Shown here one piece after another: positions 16,166 through 24,137 of a DNA stretch of 64,000 bases. Origin of the DNA: Paenibacillus arenilitoris (GTDB lineage: Bacteria; Bacillota; Bacilli; Paenibacillales; Paenibacillaceae); assembly GCF_014705655.1 (NCBI RefSeq), contig NZ_JACXIY010000025.1:1-64000 (forward strand), in the 5' to 3' direction. Positions within the stretch are counted from its first letter, which is position 1; each line of letters opens with the position of its first letter. The notes under the pieces are model-generated. The model saw nothing but the letters and a program-made list of their open reading frames with translations, was not told where the DNA came from and ran no database searches. Both the position numbers and the translations under genes were made by a program.

Positions 16166-17395
16166 TTATGGCAGCACGATAAGCCCCGTCTTGGAACGGG
16201 TCAGCGCTCTCGGTCCTTGCTCCGTTATCAAATAGCTGTTCTCGATGCCCACGACGCCTTCGCCCGGGAACGTAAACTTCGGCTCCACCGCGATGACCAT
16301 GCCGGGCTCGAGAGGGATGTCGAAACCTTTGGCGAGAACGGGCCATTCGTCGATCTCAAGTCCGATGCCGTGCCCTAGAAATTTGGCCTGATCGGGTCCG
16401 AAGCCCATAAAATGGTCGGCAAGCCCCTCCGCCGCGCAGCCGGCAAGCGCATCCTCGTATAGCTTGGAGCATAGCGCGCCCGGCATCATTTGCCGCTCGG
16501 CAGCCTGAATGAGCGTCTCCGATACTTCGTACGCCTTCATGAGATGCGCGGGAAGCGCGCCGATGACGGCCGTACGCGTCTGATCGATGACATAGCCGTC
16601 GATGCAGCAGCCGACGTCGAGCAGAATCGGCTCGTTCCTGCGAATGATGGAGCGGCTTACGCTTTGCGGCGACGCCGCGCCGAGGCCGAGGCCGCCCGCG
16701 GGACCGTCGAAATAGGACGGTACGGCTGCGGCCGCGCCCGAGATCACCATCCCGGTCGCGATTTCCTGGTTGTAGCCGCGCATTCGCATCAAGCCGATAT
16801 GTCCCCGGCGCCGAAGCTCATATTCCACGCGCGCCATCCAATCAAGCTCGCTCACGCCCTCGCGCAGCTCGTGGAGCGACGCGTCGAGCGCTTCGGCGAC
16901 GGCCTGCGCAGCCGCTTCGATGCGGCCGATCTCCCACGCCGATTTGATCATCCTCTGCCTGCGGATATAGGCCGATCCGTCGATAAGCTCGCATCTTCCG
17001 GATGAGGTGAGCAGCTCGCTCAGCTTCAGGAAGGTCTGGGCGGGAAGCACGTCCAGATCCGCCGCCATACGGACGGATCCGGCTTCCGATTGCCCGAATA
17101 ACGCCCCGTAATCGTTCCGCAGCGTTTGCCCGAAATGACGAAAAGCACCAAGCTCCGCTACCCGCACCGCCGTTTCCAGCTTCGCGCGCTCCACGCTGCG
17201 CCGCACGTAGAAGGTAGCCTCGCCGATGCTCGGAATAAATAAATACCCGGTTTGCATGGACCCGCTGTAATAATATAAATCGACGTTTTGCGTCATGAGG
17301 AAAGCGTCGATGCGACTTGCCCGCATCTCCGCCTGCAAGCCCCCGATCCGCTGCCGTACCAGGTCGGCCGGAATATCCGCCACGATGTTCGCCAC
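16166..17395 (-). CDS. M24 family Xaa-Pro aminopeptidase/dipeptidase
   Basis: A 409-residue pita-bread-fold metalloprotease. The N-terminal creatinase-like domain spans about 1-150, the catalytic domain about 160-400. The dinuclear metal ligands are visible: Asp in LLDVGCCIDGYVID (first) and the next DQTRTAV Asp, His in FLGHGIGLEIDEWP, Glu in VIAVEPKF and Glu in VGIENSYLIT. These enzymes cleave an N-terminal residue ahead of proline or act on Xaa-Pro dipeptides in the cytoplasm. The start is GTG at 17395 with TAGGAG 13 bases upstream. It lies downstream of the Tad genes but need not belong to them. Confidence 0.88.
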   Translation of the reverse strand: MANIVADIPADLVRQRIGGLQAEMRASRIDAFLMTQNVDLYYYSGSMQTGYLFIPSIGEATFYVRRSVERAKLETAVRVAELGAFRHFGQTLRNDYGALFGQSEAGSVRMAADLDVLPAQTFLKLSELLTSSGRCELIDGSAYIRRQRMIKSAWEIGRIEAAAQAVAEALDASLHELREGVSELDWMARVEYELRRRGHIGLMRMRGYNQEIATGMVISGAAAAVPSYFDGPAGGLGLGAASPQSVSRSIIRRNEPILLDVGCCIDGYVIDQTRTAVIGALPAHLMKAYEVSETLIQAAERQMMPGALCSKLYEDALAGCAAEGLADHFMGFGPDQAKFLGHGIGLEIDEWPVLAKGFDIPLEPGMVIAVEPKFTFPGEGVVGIENSYLITEQGPRALTRSKTGLIVLP

Positions 17396-17457
17396 TTTCG
17401 ATGATCAACTCCTATATCATTTCTCTCCTCCTATTACACCAATTTTCCATTTTTCCG

Positions 17458-17943
17458 TCAACCTGCCGTTAGCTCCGCCGCCCCCTTTATATGCCACTCG
17501 ATCGGATCCAGCAGGCCGAAGGCCCGCGGATAGACGACATGCGCGATCAGGACGATGCCCGGACGCTCCAATGTCGCTTCGTATTGAAACGCTTCGTTCC
17601 GATACGTATACGGAAAATCGCGATCGTCGTTTATAATCTCGAAAACGACGATTTGGACCGGATGCTTCAGGAAAGACTGCGGCAGCGGCTCGCCTGCAGA
17701 GTCCAGTAGCAAATTCGCCCGCAAATAACGGATCGCCTCCGCTTCCGCCCGGTCCGGCGCGATCCGAAGCTCCCCTTCGCCGAGCGCTTCGGAATCAAGC
17801 TGCTGCGCCGCCGCATGCGCAGCCCGGTTCAAGGCATGCTTGCCGAGAAACAAAGTCCGCATGGCCAGCTCCTCTTCCACCTGGAGCAAATGTGACGAAA
17901 TCCATACGGACATCATAATGACGATCAATAGCAGCTTGTGCAC
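17458..17943 (-). CDS. Tad-locus membrane-anchored protein of unknown function
   Basis: A 161-residue protein with a single N-terminal helix (LLLIVIMMSVWISSHLL) and a soluble body, the topology of TadE/TadF-like pseudopilins. No family is recognised with certainty. It is the last gene of the Tad-like operon, starting 25 bp after the previous gene (GTG start, GGCGGTT upstream). The operon position suggests a role at the pilus or secretion tip, or as an assembly factor (inference). Confidence 0.65.
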   Translation of the reverse strand: MHKLLLIVIMMSVWISSHLLQVEEELAMRTLFLGKHALNRAAHAAAQQLDSEALGEGELRIAPDRAEAEAIRYLRANLLLDSAGEPLPQSFLKHPVQIVVFEIINDDRDFPYTYRNEAFQYEATLERPGIVLIAHVVYPRAFGLLDPIEWHIKGAAELTAG

Positions 17944-17967
17944 CCGGGTTCAACCGCCTTTCTTTGT

Positions 17968-18393
17968 CTACGGCACGTATTCGCTCATCTTCATTCCGGT
18001 TGCCTTCATCCTTTCGCTTGGCGACGGAGGCGCAAGTCCGATCAACCGGTCGATTTCGAACAGATTTTCATACGGGTAGCTCATCGTCAATGCGATGCCT
18101 ACGCCGCGCGGCACGGGCGCGTACGGATTGGACGCCTCGGCGCCGCTCGTCGTGGACAGCTCGAAGACAATATCGTCCGGCCGCATGCCGAATCGCGCGA
18201 GCCGCTCTCTTGACTGCTCCTGCATCGCGGCGCTGATGAAGCCGTAGCTTCCGCTCGCGCCGACTTCGAGCAGGTAGTCGACCTCCTGCTGCAGCACCGC
18301 CTGCCTGACGATAAGCACATGCTTGTAAATCGGCGAGAACATGAGCCAGCAGAGCATGGCCGCGAACAATACGAAGACGAGCAGCTGCTTCAT
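17968..18393 (-). CDS. Tad-locus pseudopilin-like protein
   Basis: A 141-residue protein: one N-terminal membrane helix (LLVFVLFAAMLCWLMF) followed at once by an amphipathic helix and a globular region with the conserved-looking ISAAMQEQSRERLARFGMRPDD. This resembles TadE/DUF4320-type minor pilins of Gram-positive Tad loci, but the family assignment is tentative. Its ATG overlaps the stop of the preceding tiny gene (ATGA), and AGGAG lies upstream. Confidence 0.65.
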   Translation of the reverse strand: MKQLLVFVLFAAMLCWLMFSPIYKHVLIVRQAVLQQEVDYLLEVGASGSYGFISAAMQEQSRERLARFGMRPDDIVFELSTTSGAEASNPYAPVPRGVGIALTMSYPYENLFEIDRLIGLAPPSPSERMKATGMKMSEYVP

Positions 18394-18536
18394 GGACTCA
18401 TGCTCCTGATATGGTCGCTGACCGCCTTGCCCGCTTCATGGACTTGCCGGTTCATCCCCGTCTCGCCCGCCGCGACCGCTTGGTAGATCACGATAACGGT
18501 TATGAGCAGCAGCATCGCGATAAGAATGCTTCGCAA
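18390..18536 (-). CDS. 48-residue membrane peptide in the Tad operon
   Basis: TTG start with GGAGGT nine bases upstream; the product is MRSILIAMLLLITVIVIYQA followed by a polar tail ending DHIRSMSP. One N-terminal membrane helix begins at residue 3, then about 25 polar residues. It is clearly related to the 49-residue peptide encoded just upstream. The size and operon position suggest a Flp-like pilin or small structural subunit, but the Gly/Glu5 prepilin cleavage motif is absent. Its stop overlaps the next gene by four bases. Confidence 0.7.
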   Translation of the reverse strand: MRSILIAMLLLITVIVIYQAVAAGETGMNRQVHEAGKAVSDHIRSMSP

Positions 18537-18577
18537 GAAGCGCCACCTCCAATTTCATTGCGCTTGCTGCCCGTCCA

Positions 18578-18727
18578 TTACGGAAGCAGCTGGCCGATTT
18601 TCGTATTCGCCGCCGAGCCTTGCGATTCGATCTGGCTCCGCGTGCCCGTCGTATCCTGGGCGATGATCGTATTGAAGAGTACGATGACGACGACAAGCAT
18701 CATGACCGTCATTAATATGTTGCGCAT
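18578..18727 (-). CDS. 49-residue membrane peptide in the Tad operon
   Basis: ATG start with GGAGG eight bases upstream; the product starts MRNILMTVMMLVVVIVLFNT and ends NTKIGQLLP. It has the same plan as the neighbouring 48-residue peptide: MR(S/N)IL, a hydrophobic helix and a polar Ser/Gln/Thr-rich tail. The two are tandem paralogues between tadC and the pseudopilin-like gene, where pilin genes often lie. No prepilin leader is visible. Confidence 0.7.
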   Translation of the reverse strand: MRNILMTVMMLVVVIVLFNTIIAQDTTGTRSQIESQGSAANTKIGQLLP

Positions 18728-18761
18728 GCATGACACCTCCCTTCATGAACAAGACTCGCAT

Positions 18762-19652
18762 TCACCCCAGCGACTGGAACAGCTTCTGCCCCTCCCGCAC
18801 CCACGGATAAATAAACACCTGGAACGTGTACAAAATCGGAATGCCGGCGATAACGAACAACACGTAGGAAGTCGACTCCTTGCGGCTTTCCTTGGCAAGC
18901 TCGATTTTTTCTTTGTAATCGCCGATCCTGGCCTTAAGCAGCTCGTAGTAGTGTCGGCTTTCATGAAGCCTAAGCGCATCGAGCGTCTCGACGAAGCTTA
19001 GCGCCTCGTCGGTGCCGATCCGCTGCTTGAACCGCTGCAGGGCGCCGCCCGCATCGTGATACCACTCGGCCAGCAGCGTCTCCAGATCGCCGCGCAGCAC
19101 CCGCGCGTACGGCACGCAGCGCTGCAGCTTCGCATGAATGTGAAGCGAGGAGTCCGACAGGTATAGCAGCTGGTTGCTGACGACGAATATTTCCTTCGTA
19201 ATCTGCAGCGCGCGGACTTTGCGGAAGGCCCTCAGCCAATTCAGATCGACGAAGATCAGCAGCATAAGCAGAAGCAAGCCGGGGCCGACATAAGTTACGG
19301 GCAGCAGATCGCCGATCCGTTTATGCAGCAGTCCGATTATAATGACAAGCGCGCCGGCCGCGGCGAGCAGCAGTCTCCTGGCCATCACGTACCAGGCGGC
19401 GTCCGACGTCACGCCGCATCCGGCAAGCAACAGCTCCCTCTCCAAGTAGAATGGGGCTGCCCGCTCGATGCGAAGCAGCTTCAGCCAGCGATCCGGCGCT
19501 TGCTTCGTCCGCCAGTTCCACACGGCTAGATGCTTCCACCTGGCGGCGCGTCTCGGCAGCAGCTGCAGCAGGGCATAGGCGGCTACAGCACCGAACACGA
19601 ATTGCAAAAGGAATACCGCAAGCCGGATCGCGGTTTCGATCCATGCGTACAT
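18762..19652 (-). CDS. tadC: TadC-like membrane protein (type II secretion F family)
   Basis: A 296-residue polytopic protein with N-terminal helices, a cytoplasmic section and the T2SF-type C-terminal region ending in a helix (TSYVLFVIAGIPILYTFQVFIY). TadC works with TadB as the inner platform on which the TadA ATPase acts. It follows tadB by 13 bp and has AGGAGGG ahead of its ATG. Similarity to known TadC proteins is low, as is usual for this family in Paenibacillaceae, so context carries much of the weight. Confidence 0.75.
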   Translation of the reverse strand: MYAWIETAIRLAVFLLQFVFGAVAAYALLQLLPRRAARWKHLAVWNWRTKQAPDRWLKLLRIERAAPFYLERELLLAGCGVTSDAAWYVMARRLLLAAAGALVIIIGLLHKRIGDLLPVTYVGPGLLLLMLLIFVDLNWLRAFRKVRALQITKEIFVVSNQLLYLSDSSLHIHAKLQRCVPYARVLRGDLETLLAEWYHDAGGALQRFKQRIGTDEALSFVETLDALRLHESRHYYELLKARIGDYKEKIELAKESRKESTSYVLFVIAGIPILYTFQVFIYPWVREGQKLFQSLG

Positions 19653-19665
19653 GCGCAGCCCTCCT

Positions 19666-20601
19666 TCACATTTTTTTGCGCGACAGCCACAGCCCCATCA
19701 GGAAGGAGGCGAATATAAGCACCGCCGCGTTGAGCAGCATGTCCCTGCCCTGCGGATCCATGATGTAATAGTAGTAAGAATTGTCTCTGTTGTACCGGAG
19801 GTTGATGCCGATGAACAAAGCAAGGAACAGCAGCGGCGAAAAATTGGCTACCCGAATTTCCAGCAGCCGGTTCCTCTCCTGCTCGTTCGCTCTTCTGGCT
19901 CTGCGCATGTCCGTCAGCAGCTCCTTCAGACTGTCGGTAATCGACACGCCCTCCGAGAGCGCCACTCGAAGAATATTCGCGAAATAATCGGCCCACAGAT
20001 GGCCAAGCGACGCGGACAGCAGCCGCAGGCTCGCTTCATCGTCCCCGCGTACAGACAAGTTGCGGTACAACTGCTCGAATACCGATTGCATCGGCCCAAG
20101 CAGCCGTCTCTCCTCCACCGCGCGCTGCAGCGCGACGCGAACCTGCCGCTCGCCCGTAACGACGTAGCATTGATAGAACAGCTCAACCGCCGGCAAAAAA
20201 TCGATCTGCGTCTGCATGCGCCGATGAACGAGCATCGCTCGCAGCACCGTGTACGGCATCGCTCCCAAAAGCCCGCCGAACAACAGCGTGCCTTTCGCGC
20301 TTTGAAAGAAAAAGCCGCCCGCCGCGATCCCGGCAAGCATAAGCAAGCCGGAGAGCCACGCGAAGGAGCCAGGCGTCAATCGAAGCCGGAGCGCCTCCAT
20401 TAATTCCGACAAGTGGCGGTACGGCCGCTCATACCGCTTAATCCGTTCCGCAAGCCGGTAGCGCCAGCCGGACTTCGCCCGGTACGTTAGCTTGCTTCGA
20501 AGTTGACGGTCCCGAGCCCAAACGAGGAACAAATGGTAAGCCGCAATAAATAATAAACAAAACAGCAAGACGGCGGCGGCCGCGGTCGATAGCTTACTCA
20601 T
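19666..20601 (-). CDS. tadB: TadB-like membrane protein (type II secretion F family)
   Basis: A 311-residue membrane protein with helices at about 5-25, 100-135 and two at the C-terminus (LLFLALFIGIN, DMLLNAAVLIFASFLMGLWL), and a cytoplasmic T2SF domain between (the SEGVSITDSLKELLTDMRRARRA area). It forms the membrane platform for pilus assembly. The chosen ATG sits inside the end of tadA (ATGAGTAA), so translation is probably coupled; a GTG at 20610 is the alternative. Confidence 0.78.
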   Translation of the reverse strand: MSKLSTAAAAVLLFCLLFIAAYHLFLVWARDRQLRSKLTYRAKSGWRYRLAERIKRYERPYRHLSELMEALRLRLTPGSFAWLSGLLMLAGIAAGGFFFQSAKGTLLFGGLLGAMPYTVLRAMLVHRRMQTQIDFLPAVELFYQCYVVTGERQVRVALQRAVEERRLLGPMQSVFEQLYRNLSVRGDDEASLRLLSASLGHLWADYFANILRVALSEGVSITDSLKELLTDMRRARRANEQERNRLLEIRVANFSPLLFLALFIGINLRYNRDNSYYYYIMDPQGRDMLLNAAVLIFASFLMGLWLSRKKM

Positions 20602-21970
20602 GCAGCGCACCCGTGCCGGCCAACTTGGCGGACGCCCTGGCCGACGGCCGGGACGGATAAACCCAATCGTCCAGCGCGGCGTTATAGACCGCCCAATCCT
20701 TCACGCGGGCCTGCCCGTTCTCCCAATACAGCTCTCCGAGCCGGCTGACGACTCTTCGCCCGTTCAAATAACGCATTTCGATACCGAGCTCGGCGACGTA
20801 CTCCGTAATTCGTTTGGCCAGCCTTTCCGCGTTCATGCCTCTTCCGTCGAGCATGCACATGTCGGTGATCGCTTCGGGCACGTCCTCGAGCCTGCCTGCA
20901 TGCACCGTCGTCATGCTGCCCGAATGTCCTCTCGTGCAGGCGCGCACGTAAATATTGGCGTCGCTGTCGCGAATCTCGGCATGGATGATGCGCTGGGGCG
21001 ATTGCCTTAAGGCCAGCTTGAACGCCTGATCCGATCGATGGATCGGATCGTCCTCCTCCGACTCGTACTCCACGACGTTTTTGGCCGGAAAATCGCGTCC
21101 AAGCATCATCTCGAATCTTCCTTCGATCGTAATGATCCGCTCTTCGTCAGGAAGCTCTGCGATAAGCGCCTTCATCAGATTCGTCTTGCCCGAATTGGTC
21201 GCCCCGATGATAACGATATTGAACCTTGCGTCAAGCGCCGCCATCAACATTTCCTTCAGGCGCGCGTTCATCGTCCGGTAGGTCGGGGAACATAAGGCGT
21301 CCAGGCTGAAGCTCTTTACCGTATAGAATCGGATCGTGAGCGTCGGGCAGGCCGTGAAGCCGAACCCGGTCATTGTGACGCGCGAGCCGTCGCGCAGCAT
21401 AACCTCCGCCCAGCGCTTCCGCGGGTTAATGCGGTCATTATTGTAGAGCACCAGATTTTGCTGGATTCGCTCCACCTCGCGCACGCTGTCGAACCGGTAT
21501 GCGGACGGCATCGTCTTGCCGTCCCGAACGATGAAGATCCGCTCGCCAACCACTTGGATTTCCTCCAGGCCTTCCTTGTCGGCAAGCACCAATTCCAGCA
21601 CGTTAAGTCCGATCACTTCGGCAAACAACGCTTCCGCCAGCGATTGATAAGGATGCTGCAGCCCTGCGGCTTCATGAATGCGAAGGCGGATCAGTCGGTC
21701 CGTAATAACCGCGAGCACCTGCTCCCTTTCCTGCGCGTAGCCGAGTACGGCGCGGTTCAACGTTTCGCCGTAGCGCCTGCGCTCTTCCTCGCCGAGCCCG
21801 TGCGGCGCGCTCAAGTAAGCTCGCATATCGTCGGCCAGCCTAGCGAATTCGCCGCCGCCCGCTTCCGCCGGCACATCGTGCGCCGCCGCCTCTTCCTCCC
21901 GCCGCAGCCGCTCCGCCTGCATCCGCGCCGCGAAGCCGGCCGGCGAGAACCTGCTCTCCCGCGCAATCAT
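20594..21970 (-). CDS. tadA: TadA/CpaF-type secretion ATPase
   Basis: A 458-residue VirB11-like ATPase that powers Tad pilus assembly. Walker A is GATNSGKTNLMKAL (Lys262, Thr263). The Asp box and His box are visible in HAEIRDSDANIYVRACTRGHSGSMTTVHA (described in parts: AEIRDSDA and GHSGSMTTVHA). An N-terminal helical domain precedes the catalytic part. The ATG at 21970 overlaps the previous stop by four bases (ATGA); upstream in-frame extension runs over the TadZ-like gene and is rejected. All catalytic motifs look intact. Confidence 0.92.
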   Translation of the reverse strand: MIARESRFSPAGFAARMQAERLRREEEAAAHDVPAEAGGGEFARLADDMRAYLSAPHGLGEEERRRYGETLNRAVLGYAQEREQVLAVITDRLIRLRIHEAAGLQHPYQSLAEALFAEVIGLNVLELVLADKEGLEEIQVVGERIFIVRDGKTMPSAYRFDSVREVERIQQNLVLYNNDRINPRKRWAEVMLRDGSRVTMTGFGFTACPTLTIRFYTVKSFSLDALCSPTYRTMNARLKEMLMAALDARFNIVIIGATNSGKTNLMKALIAELPDEERIITIEGRFEMMLGRDFPAKNVVEYESEEDDPIHRSDQAFKLALRQSPQRIIHAEIRDSDANIYVRACTRGHSGSMTTVHAGRLEDVPEAITDMCMLDGRGMNAERLAKRITEYVAELGIEMRYLNGRRVVSRLGELYWENGQARVKDWAVYNAALDDWVYPSRPSARASAKLAGTGALHE

Positions 21971-22812
21971 GAGCTTGTCCCGTTGCGATGGACCAGCAGC
22001 TTGCGATACCACGGCTGAACCGCAAGCGCCGGCCGCCCCCGCAAGCCGTGGCGCTGCATGAGCGCTTTGGCAGGCTCCTGCATGGCGTTCTTGCCCGCCG
22101 CGTCCGCACGCAGCCAGCCCGCGTAGGCTCCGTTGTCCAATTGACTGAAGATCGGCTCGCTTAATTGGAATTGTCCGAGCTGCGACGCACCGAGTTCTTT
22201 GCAAATATGCTTCATTTGATACCCTCCGTTCCTCCAAGGACCATTGATCGTGATCAAATCGTATTGCTCGGGCGTTACCCCGAATAAAGGCGATACTTGC
22301 CCGATCCAGCGGCGTCCGTCCTCTTGGAAGTGGGACAAGGACGGGGTCGTGACGAGGACGCGCGAGCTTGCCCGGCGGACCGAGCAAATCGTCGCCGCGT
22401 TGTCCCAGTAAGCGCCAACGTCCAGCACGACGAGCGCGAACGCCTGCTCGGCGGCCGAGAGCAGATAATCCGCTTCCTCGGGCGTGAAATATTCGGCCTG
22501 GTCTCGCATAAGATTGCCGAACAGCACCTGCAAATTCGGCATTCCTTCCACGGGATGCGCCGCTCTTCGAAGCATTTCCGCAGTCAGCGTCCCGGAGCGC
22601 AAATCCGGGCGGAGCTTGTCCAGCGTCACGGCCGGCTCGTCGACCCCGATGTACCGGTGGATCTTGGCGCTCTTCAAATTAAGGCATAAGTACCCGACCG
22701 GCCTGCCGCTCATCTCCGCCATGCGGAAGGCCGCCGCGAACGCGGCCGCCGTCGTTCCGATGTTCGGTGTCGTGCCGATGAAGGCGACAAGCGGCGATGC
22801 GGCTCCGTTCAC
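21967..22812 (-). CDS. TadZ/CpaE-like MinD-family protein with degenerate P-loop
   Basis: A 281-residue protein with ParA/MinD-like folding elements (VGYLCLNLKSAKIHRY, ALVVLDVGAYWDNAAT, RVLVTTPSLSHFQEDGRRW). TadZ localises Tad machines at the pole. The expected deviant Walker A (KGGxGKT) is replaced by TTPNIGTT at residues 14-21, with no catalytic lysine, so ATP hydrolysis is doubtful. It lies between cpaB and tadA with four-base overlaps on both sides. The family call rests on fold-level features plus context. Confidence 0.75.
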   Translation of the reverse strand: MNGAASPLVAFIGTTPNIGTTAAAFAAAFRMAEMSGRPVGYLCLNLKSAKIHRYIGVDEPAVTLDKLRPDLRSGTLTAEMLRRAAHPVEGMPNLQVLFGNLMRDQAEYFTPEEADYLLSAAEQAFALVVLDVGAYWDNAATICSVRRASSRVLVTTPSLSHFQEDGRRWIGQVSPLFGVTPEQYDLITINGPWRNGGYQMKHICKELGASQLGQFQLSEPIFSQLDNGAYAGWLRADAAGKNAMQEPAKALMQRHGLRGRPALAVQPWYRKLLVHRNGTSS

Positions 22813-23534
22813 GGCGCATTCGCCTCCTCCGGCGCAGGCAGGTCAAGCGATTCCGGACTGTAAGCGACGACAAGCTTCGTCTCCCCGCTTTTGCACAAGC
22901 CGTCGATGCGCAGCCATTGCGCCTCCGTCAAATTCAAATTCAAATATTCGATCATGCCGTTCGCGTCGCGCCTGGACGCATACATTTGCTCTTTGTCGCC
23001 TTCGGCGAGCGATAGCAAGTTCGGATTCTCGACGTCGTCGATTTCCAAATTGCCCGACGTCTTCACCGACGAGACGAGCACCGCCTCGTCGAAGAGCCTC
23101 GTCGACGGGGACGCATCGCCCGACGCGTACAGCAGCACCTTGTCTCCCGCCCGGATGCCGTTGGAAATGGAGCGGATGTACTCCTTCGGAATTTGAAAGG
23201 TCGATTCGCTACGCTTCGGCTGCAAATAATACCGGTCCACCTTCCAATTCAAAATCGGTTCGCCGCGCCCAAGAGGGATAATCGTCTCCTTTCCCGCGGC
23301 CTGCTCCGAATCGACGAGCATTTCGGGAACGAAGGCCGCTTGGGGCATCCTTTTGTAGGTCAAATCGCTCTCGGCGAGCCGCTCTCCCGCGCCGATGAAC
23401 CGCTTCGGCACCAGCACCTCGACCGTCTCCTGCTGCTCGATCTGGATTCGCTGCAGCTTGTACATGCCGTAGACGAGGCAGCCGGACAGCACCGCGGCGG
23501 TCAAGCTGATGATAACATTTCTTCTCCTGTTCAT
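22809..23534 (-). CDS. cpaB: CpaB-like SAF-domain pilus assembly protein
   Basis: A 241-residue protein with an N-terminal signal-anchor helix (VIISLTAAVLSGCLVYGMY) followed by a SAF domain (about 38-105: EVLVPKRFIGAGERLAESDL) and a further beta-rich region. CpaB/RcpC proteins act outside the membrane in Tad pilus assembly. It is the first gene of the operon. The ATG at 23534 has GGGAG six bases upstream. A longer in-frame reading from 23579 begins inside the terminator hairpin and is rejected. Confidence 0.8.
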   Translation of the reverse strand: MNRRRNVIISLTAAVLSGCLVYGMYKLQRIQIEQQETVEVLVPKRFIGAGERLAESDLTYKRMPQAAFVPEMLVDSEQAAGKETIIPLGRGEPILNWKVDRYYLQPKRSESTFQIPKEYIRSISNGIRAGDKVLLYASGDASPSTRLFDEAVLVSSVKTSGNLEIDDVENPNLLSLAEGDKEQMYASRRDANGMIEYLNLNLTEAQWLRIDGLCKSGETKLVVAYSPESLDLPAPEEANAP

Positions 23535-23553
23535 TGCCACTCCCTTCCGAGCA

Positions 23554-23603
23554 TAAAAAAAGAACGCACCTAAGGCCATCTAAGGCCTCGCCTGTGCGTT
23601 CTT
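23554..23603 (-). terminator. intrinsic terminator in the leader of the Tad operon
   Basis: On the minus strand AAGAACGCAC pairs with GTGCGTTCTT, with an inner AGGCC/GGCCT pairing, followed by TTTTTTT. The T-run ends about 25 bases ahead of the cpaB ATG, leaving no room for a promoter after it. A transcript from the upstream promoter at 23652-23681 must read through this hairpin, so it may be an attenuator. Confidence 0.8.
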
Positions 23604-23651
23604 CGCAATAATAATGCTCTCGTATATTAGTTCAAATCCTTAATTGAGTTC

Positions 23652-23682
23652 ATAATAGCAAATAGACATTTCGTTTGTCTAT
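23652..23682 (-). promoter_or_regulatory. putative Tad operon promoter with overlapping inverted repeat
   Basis: Minus-strand -35 TAGACA (23681-23676), 18-bp spacer, -10 TATTAT (23657-23652). An inverted repeat ATAGACA-N7-TGTCTAT (23682-23662) covers the -35 hexamer and part of the spacer, so a repressor or activator site is likely. It lies after the ndoA terminator. Confidence 0.5.
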
Positions 23683-23723
23683 CCCTTTTTTTACAAATGG
23701 CATCAACTTTCCGTTAAAATCGA

Positions 23724-23778
23724 CAAAAAAAGCCATTTAGCACAATAAAGGGATGCTCCTTCCATTTGCCAAACAGCT
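23724..23778 (-). terminator. ndoA terminator
   Basis: Minus-strand 12-bp stem AGCTGTTTGGCA / TGCTAAATGGCT (three G-U pairs) followed by TTTTTTT, five bases after the ndoA stop codon. Confidence 0.8.
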
Positions 23779-23783
23779 TTTTT

Positions 23784-24134
23784 TTAAAAATCGATTAAGC
23801 CTACGCTGATCAATAAGGCGTCGTCCACCTTGCGCATCGTTTCGTCGTCCAAGTGCGTAATTTTGTCGGTAAGGCGTTGCTTGTCGATCGTACGTATCTG
23901 TTCCAGAAGCACGACGGAATCCCTGTCGAAGCCGTGCGCGGCAGCGTCCATTTCTACATGGGTGGGCAGCTTCGCCTTCTGGATCTGGGCCGTAATGGCC
24001 GCCACGATCACCGTCGGACTAAAGCGGTTTCCGATATCGTTCTGAATGACCAGCACGGGGCGAACGCCGCCCTGCTCCGATCCGACAACCGGCGATAAAT
24101 CCGCAAAAAACACATCTCCGCGTTTTACGATCAA
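23784..24134 (-). CDS. ndoA: mRNA interferase EndoA (MazF-type toxin)
   Basis: A 116-residue MazF-family endoribonuclease, the same length as B. subtilis EndoA, starting MIVKRGDVFFADLSPVVGSE and carrying the core QGGVRPVLVIQND and PTHVEMD segments. It cleaves single-stranded RNA (UACAU in B. subtilis EndoA) when free of antitoxin. It lies three bases after ndoAI, as in B. subtilis, and is followed by a strong terminator. All family-typical parts are present. Confidence 0.95.
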   Translation of the reverse strand: MIVKRGDVFFADLSPVVGSEQGGVRPVLVIQNDIGNRFSPTVIVAAITAQIQKAKLPTHVEMDAAAHGFDRDSVVLLEQIRTIDKQRLTDKITHLDDETMRKVDDALLISVGLIDF

Positions 24135-24137
24135 GCT

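Noticed and set aside
21971..22387. 139-residue N-terminal extension of tadA
   Set aside because: It overlaps the TadZ-like gene in another frame and is not ATPase-like; ATG at 21970 with ATGA overlap is the natural start.
23535..23579. 15-residue extension of cpaB
   Set aside because: It would start inside the terminator stem; the ATG at 23534 has GGGAG at good spacing.
23600..23660. c-di-GMP riboswitch in the Tad leader
   Set aside because: The conserved GEMM-I stretches (CACGCA..GGGCAAAC, GACGCAAAGCC) are absent on both strands.
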